The position numbers and the translations under genes are program-made. A stretch of 64,000 nt of DNA from DAOMNN01 sp035443825 (lineage in GTDB: Bacteria; Pseudomonadota; Gammaproteobacteria; Burkholderiales; Rhodocyclaceae). The stretch covers positions 1-64,000 of the forward strand of contig DAOMNN010000001.1 in the NCBI GenBank assembly GCA_035443825.1, in the 5' to 3' direction. Positions 1-9,489 of this stretch are shown one piece after another (position 1 is the stretch's first letter; each line of letters starts with the position of its first letter). A model generated the notes under the pieces. The model ran no database searches. It saw only the letters and a program-made list of their open reading frames with translations, and was not told where the DNA came from.

Positions 1-145
1 CTGCAGTTGCGCAAGGACGGCTAAGGCGATGTCCATGTTCTACTCGCACGGAAAAGCGCGATTCCCGACCAAGCAACAAGGCGGGTCCATCGTGCATAAT
101 GGTGCGATCGCGCGAACACGGCGCACGAAGATTCAGGCGAAATGG

Positions 146-910
146 ATGTACGACGCTGAGGGCAACCTGGACAAGACGCAACTGGTCGAAGCGTACGCGC
201 CACTCGTGAAGCGCGTGGCCTATCATCTCATGGCCAAATTGCCCGCCAGCGTGCAGGTGGATGACATCATCCAGAACGGCATGATGGGCCTGCTCGACGC
301 CATCAACCGTTATGAAGATGGTCTCGGGGCCCAGTTCGAAACCTATGCGGTGCAGCGCATCCGTGGTGCGATGCTCGACGGTCTGCGCGATGACGACTGG
401 CTGCCGCGAAGTCTGCGGCGCGACATGCGCAAGATCGAAAGCGCCATCCACAGCCTCGAGCAGCAAAACGGCCGTCAGCCGACGGAGATTGAACTGGCCG
501 ACGCGCTCGATATCACCCTGGCGGATTATCAGCGCATGCTTCAGGATGCACGGGGCCATCAACTCGTCTATTTCGAGGATTTCGGTGAATCCGGCAAGGA
601 GGACTTCCTGGAACGTCATCTCGGGGATGAGGAGTCGAACCCGCTGGTCGTTCTCGAGGACGCCAATATGCGAACGACGCTCGTCAAGGCGATCGACGAT
701 CTGCCCGAGCGTGAGCAGCTCGTGATGAGCCTGTATTACGACGAGGAACTGAACCTGCGCGAGATCGGCGAAGTGCTGGGAGTCACGGAATCACGAGTGT
801 GCCAGCTGCACAGCCAGGCGGTCGCACGCTTGCGCGCCAGAATGCTCGGTACCGGAACCCGCCCTGCAGGAGGCGCCCGGCGCGGACGACCCCCGAAGAA
901 GATGGACTGA
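146..910 (+). CDS. fliA: RNA polymerase sigma factor FliA (sigma-28)
   Basis: Flagellar sigma factor that directs polymerase to late flagellar promoters. The 254-residue product has sigma region 2 at about residues 12-85 (LPASVQVDDIIQNGMMGLLD), region 3 at about 95-160 and a region-4 helix-turn-helix at about 195-245 (LREIGEVLGVTESRVCQLHS). I chose the ATG at 146 because MYDAEGNLDK aligns with the usual FliA N-terminus; the frame stays open upstream with ATGs at 29 and 35 and a GTG at 92, giving up to 293 residues without family similarity. The C-terminus carries a basic tail, ARRGRPPKKMD, with an AT-hook-like GRPPKK core that typical FliA proteins lack. It is followed closely by motC. Sigma-28-type promoters are visible before flgM, fliC and probably motD. 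Confidence 0.95.
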   Translation: MYDAEGNLDKTQLVEAYAPLVKRVAYHLMAKLPASVQVDDIIQNGMMGLLDAINRYEDGLGAQFETYAVQRIRGAMLDGLRDDDWLPRSLRRDMRKIESAIHSLEQQNGRQPTEIELADALDITLADYQRMLQDARGHQLVYFEDFGESGKEDFLERHLGDEESNPLVVLEDANMRTTLVKAIDDLPEREQLVMSLYYDEELNLREIGEVLGVTESRVCQLHSQAVARLRARMLGTGTRPAGGARRGRPPKKMD

Positions 911-928
911 TCCGGCGAAGGGCGCTCC

Positions 929-1675
929 ATGGACAAGATCAGCCTGGTCGGTCTCACGCTCGGAATCGCAGCCATCCTTGTCGGGCAAGTGCTCGAAGGC
1001 GGGCATGTCGCCTCCCTGATTCAGCCGACCGCGTTCCTTATCGTCGCCGGTGGAACACTTGGCGCGGTCATGCTGCAAAGTCCGCTACGCGTGTTCGTTG
1101 ACGGCATGCGCATGGCCAAGTGGGTTTTCGTGCCACCTTTGGTCAATCATGCCGAGTTGATCGAGGCGACGACCGGGTGGAGCCAGATCGCGCGCAAGGA
1201 GGGATTGCTTGCGCTGGAGGCACGGGTGGCGAACGTGCCGGATCCGTTCATGCGTCGCGGCGTGCAGCTGCTCGTCGACGGCGTCGAACCGGAGCGCCTG
1301 CGCGAAGTGCTGGAGGTCGAGATCGACGCCTCCGAGGCGCAGATGAAACTGGGTGCCAAGATCTGGGAAGCTGCAGGGGGCTACGCGCCGACGATCGGAA
1401 TCCTCGGTGCGGTGATGGGCCTGATCCACGTGATGGAGAACCTGTCCGATCCGTCCCGGCTGGGTGCCGGAATTGCGGTCGCGTTCGTCGCCACGATCTA
1501 CGGCGTCGGTTTCGCCAATCTGATCTTTCTGCCGGTTTCGAAGAAGCTCATGGCACATATCGGCAGCATCACGTCCCAGCGCGAAATGCTCGTCGATGGC
1601 CTCGTCGGGATTGCAAACGGTGACAACCCCCGCATCATCGAAAGCCGCATGCGCGGATACATGGCTACAGCCTGA
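929..1675 (+). CDS. motC: Flagellar motor stator protein, MotA/MotC family
   Basis: Stator subunit that forms the proton channel with a MotB-type partner and pushes on FliG. The 248-residue length and four hydrophobic segments (about 5-25, 32-52, 150-170 and 178-200) fit the shorter MotC/PomA branch rather than the roughly 290-residue MotA branch. The GGYAPTIGILGAVMGLIHVM segment is the characteristic third transmembrane helix, and the conserved proline after it in the fourth helix (FLPVSKKL) is present. It starts 18 bases after fliA. Its natural partner, motD, lies beyond an oppositely oriented chemoreceptor gene whose 3' end overlaps this gene by 11 bases. Confidence 0.93.
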   Translation: MDKISLVGLTLGIAAILVGQVLEGGHVASLIQPTAFLIVAGGTLGAVMLQSPLRVFVDGMRMAKWVFVPPLVNHAELIEATTGWSQIARKEGLLALEARVANVPDPFMRRGVQLLVDGVEPERLREVLEVEIDASEAQMKLGAKIWEAAGGYAPTIGILGAVMGLIHVMENLSDPSRLGAGIAVAFVATIYGVGFANLIFLPVSKKLMAHIGSITSQREMLVDGLVGIANGDNPRIIESRMRGYMATA

Positions 1676-3287
1676 AACTGCCTATCGACCCCTTGAGCTC
1701 GTCCGCAAGTTGGTGCAGTTGATTCACCGTCTCGGACATTCGCCCGAGCGCCGCATGATTCCCCTCGACCATCTGCGCGATCTGCTCCACATGCCGGCTG
1801 ATCTGTGTGCTGGCTGAACTTTGCTCGCGCACGGCGATACTGATCTGCTCGACTTCCGAGGTGCTCCGATTCACCGATTCGTTGGCGGCGGCGACAGCTT
1901 CCGAGGTTGCGGACATGCTTTCGCGGCTTGAATCCAGTGCCTTGAGTCCGAGTCCGAGTTCGTGATCGAGTGCCTTCGCCTGCTCGCCTAGCGTCGACGT
2001 GATCGCATCGATCTCGCTCGCGGACTGCCCCGACTTTTCCGCAAGCTTTCTGACCTCGTCGGCGACGACCGCGAAACCGCGACCCTGCTCGCCGGCCCTG
2101 GCGGCTTCGATCGCCGCGTTCAGCGCGAGAAGGTTCGTCTGCTCGGCAATTTCGCGAACCTGACGTGTCATGGCGGTGATCTGCTGAGCATCGTTGATGA
2201 AGCTGGTGGCGGTTCTGCTCACGTTCTGCATCACCGAAGCGGTCTGGTTTATGGCTGTAGCCAGTTCCGCAAGCCGACGTCCCGCCTCGTGCGACCCCCT
2301 GGATGCTGCCTGGGAGAGTTCGCTCACCTTCTGCGCATTGTCGCTGATGACCTGAATCGAGACCGTTACCTCTTCGACCGTGGCGGCCGTCGACGCTGCA
2401 GCTTCACTCTGTTCCGCTGCGGATGACAGAACCTTGTGCGTCTCCTGCGTGAGGCCGGTCGCTGCACCGTCCACCCTGCCGACCGAGCCGGCCACACGCC
2501 TGATCAGATCGCCGAGGTTACTGCGCAGCGACTCGGCGCTGCGCCCTATGCGGCCGATCTCGTCGGTCGTGCGGGCGACGATCGGGTTGCCGAAGTCGCC
2601 CCTCGCAAGCTGGTGCAGTCCTGCCTCCAGTTCGCGCGTCGGACGAATGAGCTGACCCTGCAGCAACCACACGAAGACCACGAATGCGATCAGGCACGCC
2701 GCTGCCATCAGACTGATGCTGATCGTGACGGCACGCGGCGCGGACGCGGCAATGCTGGTCCTGCGTTCGTTGATCGTGCGCTCGAGGCTCGCCACGATGG
2801 CTTCCAGTTGCTCGGCGGGACCGATCTCCAGGCCGGCGGCCTGCTCGTCGGCGTGGATGATGTCGAAGTACTGCTGATACGTTTCGAGGATCTTGCGATA
2901 GCGTTGCCCCATCTCGTCGTGGGCGGCCATGAAGGTTCGGATCGCATCGCGGACATGTGCGTCGCTCACGTTCGTCATAAGGGCCGACATGGTGCCGGCC
3001 ACCGCACGCTCGTGCTGCTCGAACGCGGCCCAGTACTTTTCCAGTTCGTGGTGGTCGGCACCGCGCAGCAGCGTGTTCTTCCAGTCGCGCTGCTGTTCCC
3101 AGAACGAGACCTTGGACTCGATGAGCCGCGCCCGGTCCTCCTCGAGTTGTCGGACCTCGGTTGCAAAGGACTGTATGGCCTGCCATTGCAGGAACAGCCC
3201 CATGCCGGCGGCAGCCAGAACCAGCAGGGTTCCGAACCCGGTGATGAGAAGCAGTTTGTTGCGCATGCTGTCGAGAACGAATTTCAT
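1665..3287 (-). CDS. Methyl-accepting chemotaxis protein
   Basis: Inner-membrane chemoreceptor that signals to CheA/CheW. The 540-residue protein has an N-terminal membrane segment at about 12-33, a roughly 150-residue helical periplasmic domain (four-helix-bundle type), a second membrane segment at about 186-210, a HAMP domain at about 211-263 and a cytoplasmic signalling hairpin. The hairpin tip (EIAEQTNLLALNAAIEAARA, about 379-398) is fully conserved. There is no NWETF-like C-terminal CheR tether; the protein ends in GSIGSFRL. It sits between motC and motD on the opposite strand, and its stop lies inside the end of motC. The ligand cannot be read from sequence. Confidence 0.95.
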   Translation of the reverse strand: MKFVLDSMRNKLLLITGFGTLLVLAAAGMGLFLQWQAIQSFATEVRQLEEDRARLIESKVSFWEQQRDWKNTLLRGADHHELEKYWAAFEQHERAVAGTMSALMTNVSDAHVRDAIRTFMAAHDEMGQRYRKILETYQQYFDIIHADEQAAGLEIGPAEQLEAIVASLERTINERRTSIAASAPRAVTISISLMAAACLIAFVVFVWLLQGQLIRPTRELEAGLHQLARGDFGNPIVARTTDEIGRIGRSAESLRSNLGDLIRRVAGSVGRVDGAATGLTQETHKVLSSAAEQSEAAASTAATVEEVTVSIQVISDNAQKVSELSQAASRGSHEAGRRLAELATAINQTASVMQNVSRTATSFINDAQQITAMTRQVREIAEQTNLLALNAAIEAARAGEQGRGFAVVADEVRKLAEKSGQSASEIDAITSTLGEQAKALDHELGLGLKALDSSRESMSATSEAVAAANESVNRSTSEVEQISIAVREQSSASTQISRHVEQIAQMVEGNHAALGRMSETVNQLHQLADELKGSIGSFRL

Positions 3288-3401
3288 TGAACTGTTACCT
3301 TGTTGTTGCGGGCATCATCTCTCGTTGACGACATCCTGGCCCCAGCCTTGAGCGATAAGGCAAGCTTCTCGGCGACGTTCAGGCAGTGGCGAGTATTGCA
3401 C

Positions 3402-3429
3402 TAAAGTCGCAGGTTCGCTGTGCCGTTAA
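3402..3429 (+). promoter_or_regulatory. Probable sigma-28 promoter for motD
   Basis: TAAAGTCG, a 12-base spacer and GCCGTTAA resemble the FliA consensus TAAAGTTT-N11-GCCGATAA, with the spacer one base too long. It lies just before the motD ATG at 3453 and would place the transcript start near 3436, downstream of the GTG at 3420. That supports the later ATG as the true start. Confidence 0.5.
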
Positions 3430-3452
3430 CCACCGGACAGCCGGGACCCGCC

Positions 3453-4301
3453 ATGCCGAGACACCGCAAGCATAGTGAAGAGCACGAGAACCACGAGCGG
3501 TGGCTCGTTTCCTATGCGGATTTCATTACGCTGTTGTTCGCGTTCTTCGTCGTCATGTATTCGCTTTCGTCCGTCAATGAAGGCAAGTACCGAATCCTGT
3601 CCGATTCGCTGGTCAGCGCGTTCAGAAGTCTGAACGTCAACGAGTCGGGCCAGCAGATCGTCCTTCCCCCGACCGTGGTGGCGCCGCCGAGGCCATCACC
3701 GGTGGTGCTGAATCGACCTCCACGCGACGATGCCGCCGAAGCCCGGCGCTCTGCCCAGGTGCAGCGCATGCAGGATATGGCCGAAAGCATTCGCCGCGTC
3801 CTCGAACCCCTGACCCGCAGCGGACAGGTGAGCGTCACCGAGGGTGCCCATGGGATCACCGTGGAAATCAATGCGAGCGTACTCTTCCGCGCCGGAGAAG
3901 CGGCGCTGGGGCCCGCCGCTGCAACGCCCCTGGAGGCAGTCGCACAGGTACTGGCCGGGGCGGAGTTCCCGGTCATCGTCGAGGGCCACACGGACGATCT
4001 TCCGATCAGCACGTTCAGGTTTCCCTCCAACTGGGAACTCTCATCGGCACGTGCTTCGTCGGTAGTGAGGCTGTTCGTCGAGTCGGGAGTGACACCGGAT
4101 CGTCTCACGGCCGCCGGCTACAGCGACCAGCGTCCGATCGCCGACAACCTCACCGAAGAGGGCAGGGCGCGCAACCGCCGCGTCACGATACGCATGGAGA
4201 CGATGTTTGCGGAGCCCGAGCAATCGCCCCCCGGCCGCATTCGCCCGGACGATCCGATCCGGTCGATCCTGCCCGAGAACACGGGGGTGCCGGCCGTCTG
4301 A
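3453..4301 (+). CDS. motD: Flagellar motor protein MotD (MotB family)
   Basis: Stator subunit that anchors the MotC channel to peptidoglycan. In the 282-residue product, WLVSYADFITLLFAFFVVMY forms the single N-terminal membrane helix and carries the proton-binding aspartate (residue 23). A C-terminal OmpA-like peptidoglycan-binding domain (VIVEGHTDDLPI to RNRRVTI) occupies about 175-255. The frame is open from a GTG at 3420, but the ATG at 3453 (MPRHRKHSEEHENHERW) matches the usual MotD start and lies downstream of a sigma-28-like promoter. Its stop abuts the stop of the convergent parC gene with no intervening base. Confidence 0.95.
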   Translation: MPRHRKHSEEHENHERWLVSYADFITLLFAFFVVMYSLSSVNEGKYRILSDSLVSAFRSLNVNESGQQIVLPPTVVAPPRPSPVVLNRPPRDDAAEARRSAQVQRMQDMAESIRRVLEPLTRSGQVSVTEGAHGITVEINASVLFRAGEAALGPAAATPLEAVAQVLAGAEFPVIVEGHTDDLPISTFRFPSNWELSSARASSVVRLFVESGVTPDRLTAAGYSDQRPIADNLTEEGRARNRRVTIRMETMFAEPEQSPPGRIRPDDPIRSILPENTGVPAV

Positions 4302-6647
4302 TCAGCGCAGCGCCACGGGCTTCATGTTCCTCGCCAGTGGCGCACCCTTGCGAGCGCGGCGGTGGCGCAGCGTCTCGCGCTGAGTCGGCTTGATCTCGAG
4401 CTCCACCCGCTTGCCTGCGCGTCCGTCACCGATGACGGTGAGCGCCTCTTCATCGGCCGGTACCGCTACCGCCACGAGCGATTCGCCCGAATCGAGCGCC
4501 ATCACGATGACCCCGCGCCCGCCCGCCTGCACCTTCATTTCGGAGCGCGCAAAAACCAGGATGCGCCCCTTTTCAGACACTGCCGCGATCAGTTCGCCAC
4601 TTACCCGAGCCGGCGCCAGAGGCCGTTCGCCCTTTTCCAGGACCATGAAGGCCTTGCCGGCACGCTGTCGGGTCGTTGCGTCGGCGAGTGCGCAGATGAA
4701 GCCATAGCCACCCGAGTTCGCAAACAACCAGGTCGTGTCGGGGCTCGCCGTGACGACCTGCGCGAGCTTGCCGCCATCCTGGAAATCGACCAGGGTGGTG
4801 ATCGGAGTGCCGTCACCGCGCCCGCCGGGCAACTCGGCGACTTTGATCGTGTATGCGCGCCCGTGCGAGTCGATGACCACCAGGGGCCAGATGGTTCGGG
4901 TCTCGATGACCGCGAATGCGTGATCCCCCGCCTTGTAGCCGATGCTTGCGGGATCGATGCCGTGACCCTGGCGGGTTCGTACCCAGCCGTTGTGCGAGAG
5001 GATCAAGGTCACGGGTTCGTCCGGAACGCTGATCTCTGCCGGAGCGACCGCTGCGACCGCCTCGATGACGGTCCGGCGCGTGTCCCCGAACTTCTTCGCA
5101 TCCTCCCGGATTTCCTTCAGGATCAGACGCGTCATTGCGGCGCGGCTGTCGAGCAGATGCTGCAGCCCGGTACGCTCCTCGCGCAGTTCGGCCAACTCCT
5201 TCTCGATCCGGATCCCCTCGAGGCGGGCGAGCTGACGCAGACGGATCTCGAGGATGTCCTCCGCCTGCACTTCGGTCAGGCCGAATGCTTCGATGAGTGC
5301 GGGCTTGGGTTCGTCGGACTCCCGGATCACGCGAATCACTTCCTCGATATTGAGGAAGGCAATCATCCGACCGTCCAGTATGTGGATGCGCCGGTCGACT
5401 TCGCCGAGACGGTGGCGGGTTCGGCGGTCGACCGTCACGTAACGGAAGTCGATCCATTCGCGCAAGACCTGTACCAGACTCTTCTGCTGCGGTCGGCCGT
5501 CTCGTCCGATCATGGTCATGTTGATCGAAGTCGACGTCTCGAGCCCCGTGTGTGCGAGCAGGACCGCCATGAACTCGTCACGACTCTGCCGGCTGGAACG
5601 GGGTTCGAGCACGATCCGAACGGGCGACTTGTCGCTGGATTCGTCGCGAACGGTCTCGAGCACCCCGAGCACCAGTTGCTTGAGGTTCTTCTGATCCTGA
5701 CTGACGTCCTTCTTTCCCGTGCGTGGCTGGGGGTTCGTCAGTGTTTCGATCTCGGCGAGGACGCCCGCCGTCGATACGCCTTGAGGCAATTCGTCGATGA
5801 TTACGCGCCACTGTCCGCGTGCCAGTTCTTCGAAATGCCAGCGCGCGCGCAATCGCAGCGAGCCGCGGCCGGTGGCGTACGCATCGCGGATGGCCTCGGG
5901 CGGGGAGATCAGTTGCCCGCCGCCGGGATAGTCCGGTCCGGGAAGCAGCGGCAAAATGTCCTCGAGACCCGCATCGGGGTTGCGAATCAGGTGGCACGCG
6001 GCCTCGGCGACCTCGTTGAGGTTGTGCGGCGGGATTTCGGTGGCCATGCCCACCGCAATGCCCGAAGCGCCGTTGAGCAGCACGAAGGGCATGCGTGCCG
6101 GAAGAAACTGGGGTTCGTGAAATGCGCCGTCGTAGTTCGGCACGAAGTCCACGGTGCCGCGGTCGATCTCGGACAGAAGCAGCTCCGAGATCGGCGTGAG
6201 CCTGCATTCCGTGTAGCGCATGGCGGCGGCGGAGTCGCCGTCGCGCGAGCCGAAATTCCCCTGGCCGTCGACCAGCGGGTAGCGCAGGGAGAAGTCCTGT
6301 GCGACGCGCACCATCGCGTCATAGACGGACGTGTCGCCATGCGGGTGGTACTTGCCGATCACGTCGCCGACCACTCGTGCCGACTTGACATGCTTCGACG
6401 TGGCCGACAGCCGCATCTCGTTCATCGCGTAGAGGATGCGTCGCTGCACGGGTTTGAGACCGTCCTCGACCTGAGGCAGAGCGCGCGAACGTACGACGCT
6501 CATCGCGTAGGCCAGATAGGCGCGTTCGGCGAACTGATCCAGTGGCAGCGCATCGTCGAAACCGCTGTCGCCGACCGGGGCCGGGGGTTGCGGGGGCTGG
6601 AGCGGCGGGTTGTCGAAAAGGTCGAGGGTGTCTTGCTGATTGCTCAT
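4302..6647 (-). CDS. parC: DNA topoisomerase IV subunit A
   Basis: Catalytic breakage-reunion subunit of topoisomerase IV, which decatenates replicated chromosomes with ParE. With the start at MSNQQDTLDLF it has 781 residues; the open frame extends 50 codons further upstream without family similarity. The catalytic tyrosine is Tyr145 in AAMRYTE. The quinolone-resistance region reads HPHGDTSVYDAM, with Thr106 at the position of E. coli Ser80 and Asp110 at that of Glu84. A beta-pinwheel C-terminal domain follows from about residue 500. A 251-base gap with no recognisable feature separates it from parE upstream. It lies inside an otherwise flagellar region. Confidence 0.97.
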   Translation of the reverse strand: MSNQQDTLDLFDNPPLQPPQPPAPVGDSGFDDALPLDQFAERAYLAYAMSVVRSRALPQVEDGLKPVQRRILYAMNEMRLSATSKHVKSARVVGDVIGKYHPHGDTSVYDAMVRVAQDFSLRYPLVDGQGNFGSRDGDSAAAMRYTECRLTPISELLLSEIDRGTVDFVPNYDGAFHEPQFLPARMPFVLLNGASGIAVGMATEIPPHNLNEVAEAACHLIRNPDAGLEDILPLLPGPDYPGGGQLISPPEAIRDAYATGRGSLRLRARWHFEELARGQWRVIIDELPQGVSTAGVLAEIETLTNPQPRTGKKDVSQDQKNLKQLVLGVLETVRDESSDKSPVRIVLEPRSSRQSRDEFMAVLLAHTGLETSTSINMTMIGRDGRPQQKSLVQVLREWIDFRYVTVDRRTRHRLGEVDRRIHILDGRMIAFLNIEEVIRVIRESDEPKPALIEAFGLTEVQAEDILEIRLRQLARLEGIRIEKELAELREERTGLQHLLDSRAAMTRLILKEIREDAKKFGDTRRTVIEAVAAVAPAEISVPDEPVTLILSHNGWVRTRQGHGIDPASIGYKAGDHAFAVIETRTIWPLVVIDSHGRAYTIKVAELPGGRGDGTPITTLVDFQDGGKLAQVVTASPDTTWLFANSGGYGFICALADATTRQRAGKAFMVLEKGERPLAPARVSGELIAAVSEKGRILVFARSEMKVQAGGRGVIVMALDSGESLVAVAVPADEEALTVIGDGRAGKRVELEIKPTQRETLRHRRARKGAPLARNMKPVALR

Positions 6648-6898
6648 CGATTCATCCATCATCCTGGAAACCGCAGTTGGGCGTGCCCGAGTGTGCGTCT
6701 GCCGCGTCGTCTGGCAAGGCGCGACGACGCGGCATGGTCGTTCCCTGCAAGGAGGAGCAACGCAGCCAGACGGCGCGGCAGGCGTGCAATCGGGCACGCA
6801 GCGAACTCACCCGCATGGTGAGCGCACTCGCAGGGTCGAATCGTCTGATACATAAGGCATTCACTCCGGCGGCAAGCGGTCAACTGCGGTTTCTAGGA

Positions 6899-8872
6899 TC
6901 AAACGTCTGCTTCCACGCTGTCGCCTTTCTCTTCCATCCAGGCGCGCCGTCCGGAGGCCTCGCCCTTGCCCATCAGCAGCGTGAACATGCGCAGGGTGTC
7001 CTCGAGCGCACCGGCTCGAACATGTACCGGCAGCACACGTCGTGTAGCCGGGTCCATGGTGGTTTCCCTGAGTTGCTCCGGGTTCATTTCGCCAAGACCC
7101 TTGAAGCGGCCGATCTCGATCGCATCCGGCTTGAAGCCTTCCTGGTCCATGCGATCACGGATCGCGGTCAGTTCGCCGTCGTCGAGTGCATAGAGGCGGC
7201 GCGCGGGACGCTTCTTGCCCTGGGCGGGTATATCGATCCGGTACAGTGGCGGTTGTGCCACGAATACGTGACCCAGTTCGATCAGTTTCGGGAAGTGCCG
7301 GAAGAACAGGGTCAGGAGCAGGGTCTGGATGTGGGCGCCATCGACGTCGGCGTCGGACATGATGATGACCTTGCCGTAGCGCAAGCCGGCAAGATCAGGA
7401 TCGCTGTCGATACCATGCGCGTCGACGCCGAGCGCCACGGCGATATCGTGGATCTCGGCGTTCGCAAGCAAACGGTCTGGGTCGACTTCCCAGGAGTTCT
7501 GCACCTTGCCGCGCAGGGGCAGGATCGCCTGCGTCTCCTTGTTGCGTGCCATCTTCGCCGAACCGCCGGCCGAATCACCTTCGACCAGGAAGAGCTCGTT
7601 CCGGGTGAGATCCTCGGATTCGCAGTCCGAGAGTTTGCCGGGCAATACGGCAACCCCCGAAGTCTTCTTCTTTTCGACTTTCTGTGCGCTACGCTGGCGC
7701 GCCAGTGCCAGTCGGATCGACAGTTCGGCGATCGCCTTGCCGGCTTCCACGTGATTGTTGAGCCAGATCTCGAACGGATCGCGGATCTGGCTCGAAACCA
7801 GTTTCACCGCTTCACGCGAGTTCAGCTTCTCCTTGACCTGGCCCTGGAACTGGGGGTCGAGTAGACGGGCCGAGAGCACGAAGCTCATTCGTCCGCACAC
7901 GTCCTCCTGCTGCAGCTTTACGCCGCGCGGAAGCAGGGCATGATGCTCGATGAACGACTTGACGGCGTCGAAGACTCCGGCACGCAATCCGGACTCGTGG
8001 GTGCCGCCCGCGACCGTCGGGATCAGATTGACGTAGGATTCGCTCGGCACCGCGTGTTCGAACCACGCGATGGCCCAGGCTGCGCCTTCACCCGGGGCGT
8101 AACTCGCATCGTCATGCCCGGCGTAGCTTTCCGCGGTGTAGATCGGCGCGACGGGTTCCAGGTCGCCGGCCACTTCGCGCAGATACCCGGGAAGGCCCTC
8201 CGGGTAGGTCCAGGTCTTGGTCAGACTGGGACCGTCCGGACGCTCGGTGTCGAGACGCACCGAAACGCCGGGCAGCAACACCGCCTTGCTGCGCAGCAGG
8301 CGCTCGAGTTCGTGTAGAGGTACGCGCGGAGAGTCGAAGTAGCGCGGATCCGGCCAGACCCGCACCCGGGTTCCGGTCTGACGCCCGCAGTCGCCTTCGA
8401 CCCGGATGTCGCCGATGCGCTCCCCGCCTTCGGAGAATTCCATCCGATGCAGCTTGCCGTCGCGTTTGACCTCGACTTCCACGCGAATCGACAGTGCATT
8501 CGTCACCGCCACGCCCACACCGTGCAGGCCGCCCGAGAACGCATAGGCGCTGTTACCCTTGCCCTTGTCGAACTTGCCGCCGGCATGCAGACGCGTGTAG
8601 GCGAGTACGATGACCGGTATGCCTTCCTCCGGATGCAGTCCGACCGGGATGCCGCGCCCGTCGTCGGCAACCGTGACCGAACCGTCCGTGTGCAGGGTGA
8701 CGTGGATTTTTTTCGCAAACCCGCCGAGTGCCTCGTCCGCGGCGTTGTCTATGACTTCCTGAATGATGTGGGCCGGCGAATCGGTGCGGGTGTACATGCC
8801 CGGCCGTTCGCGCACCGGCTCGAGCCCCTTCAGGACTCGAAAGGAGGATTCATCGTAGTGCTTGCCTGTCAT
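6899..8872 (-). CDS. parE: DNA topoisomerase IV subunit B
   Basis: ATPase subunit of topoisomerase IV. The N-terminal GHKL ATPase domain has the ATP-binding motifs IDNAADEAL, DDGRGIPV and GGLHGVGVAVTNALS. The TOPRIM domain has EGDSAGGSAKMARN, the central PLRGK and the metal-binding SDADVDGAHI. I placed the start at MTGKHYDESSF (657 residues), which matches the family; an in-frame ATG at 8935 adds 21 residues without similarity. Gene order on this strand is flgM, flgN, parE, parC, so read-through from the flagellar genes into the topoisomerase genes is conceivable but unproven. Confidence 0.97.
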   Translation of the reverse strand: MTGKHYDESSFRVLKGLEPVRERPGMYTRTDSPAHIIQEVIDNAADEALGGFAKKIHVTLHTDGSVTVADDGRGIPVGLHPEEGIPVIVLAYTRLHAGGKFDKGKGNSAYAFSGGLHGVGVAVTNALSIRVEVEVKRDGKLHRMEFSEGGERIGDIRVEGDCGRQTGTRVRVWPDPRYFDSPRVPLHELERLLRSKAVLLPGVSVRLDTERPDGPSLTKTWTYPEGLPGYLREVAGDLEPVAPIYTAESYAGHDDASYAPGEGAAWAIAWFEHAVPSESYVNLIPTVAGGTHESGLRAGVFDAVKSFIEHHALLPRGVKLQQEDVCGRMSFVLSARLLDPQFQGQVKEKLNSREAVKLVSSQIRDPFEIWLNNHVEAGKAIAELSIRLALARQRSAQKVEKKKTSGVAVLPGKLSDCESEDLTRNELFLVEGDSAGGSAKMARNKETQAILPLRGKVQNSWEVDPDRLLANAEIHDIAVALGVDAHGIDSDPDLAGLRYGKVIIMSDADVDGAHIQTLLLTLFFRHFPKLIELGHVFVAQPPLYRIDIPAQGKKRPARRLYALDDGELTAIRDRMDQEGFKPDAIEIGRFKGLGEMNPEQLRETTMDPATRRVLPVHVRAGALEDTLRMFTLLMGKGEASGRRAWMEEKGDSVEADV

Positions 8873-9015
8873 GGGTGTCCGTGCGCTGTTCAGGTTCCGC
8901 CGCAACATGCCGGCGGCGCACAAGGATACCTGCATCAGGACGATCTGGCACCCCGCATCCGAGGGCCGGGGTCATTCGCTGCTGCAAGCGGAAGAATCGG
9001 TGACCCGCTGTGGGG

Positions 9016-9489
9016 TCAGGCGCTGCCAAGGTGGCGGCCGCGCCCGGTGGGGCGTGCGACGCCCTCAGCGTCATAGAGCTGGGGTTGGTCGGCTGCGCTC
9101 AGCAGCACCGACAGTGCGGCCTGGTTGTGCTGCATGCGTTCGGTGATCAGCTTGCCGTTGATCTCGTTGCGTGACCTTGCCTCGTTTGCGAGGGAAAGAA
9201 TCTCGTCCCAGCGGGATAGCGTCTCCGGCATCGCCCGACACAAGGCGCGCAGGGATGCATCGGTGTTCTCCAGCCTTTCCCGGCCGAGCAGCAGCGCACG
9301 CGCGTCGTTCTGGCGCTGGAGCTGTTGATACAACTCGCTCTTCTCCCGCGTGAGCGCCAGCAATGCGTCCGTCTCGCCTGCGATCAGCAGTGCCTCCTCA
9401 CGTTCGAGAAGGGCGACGAAGCGACGCATGAGCGTCGCCTCTGTGTCAATGAACTGTGCCAGGCGGGCGAGAACCGAGGGATTGATCAT
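9016..9489 (-). CDS. flgN: Flagellar export chaperone FlgN
   Basis: Cytoplasmic chaperone that in characterised systems binds the hook-filament junction proteins FlgK and FlgL before export. The 157-residue product is almost entirely helical (LLEREEALLIAGETDALLAL, TREKSELYQQLQRQNDAR), and its length is typical of the family. Its ATG overlaps the flgM stop in an ATGA, so the two are translationally coupled. The pair is transcribed from the sigma-28 promoter upstream of flgM. Confidence 0.9.
   Translation of the reverse strand: MINPSVLARLAQFIDTEATLMRRFVALLEREEALLIAGETDALLALTREKSELYQQLQRQNDARALLLGRERLENTDASLRALCRAMPETLSRWDEILSLANEARSRNEINGKLITERMQHNQAALSVLLSAADQPQLYDAEGVARPTGRGRHLGSA

Noticed and set aside
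1..24. Seven codons (LQLRKDG) ending in TAA, possibly the end of an upstream gene such as flhG
   Set aside because: Too short to assign; compatible with gene order flhG-fliA but not supported by any motif.
4362..6821. 819-codon plus-strand open frame antisense to parC
   Set aside because: High-GC antisense shadow of parC; no domain recognised and parC is unambiguous.
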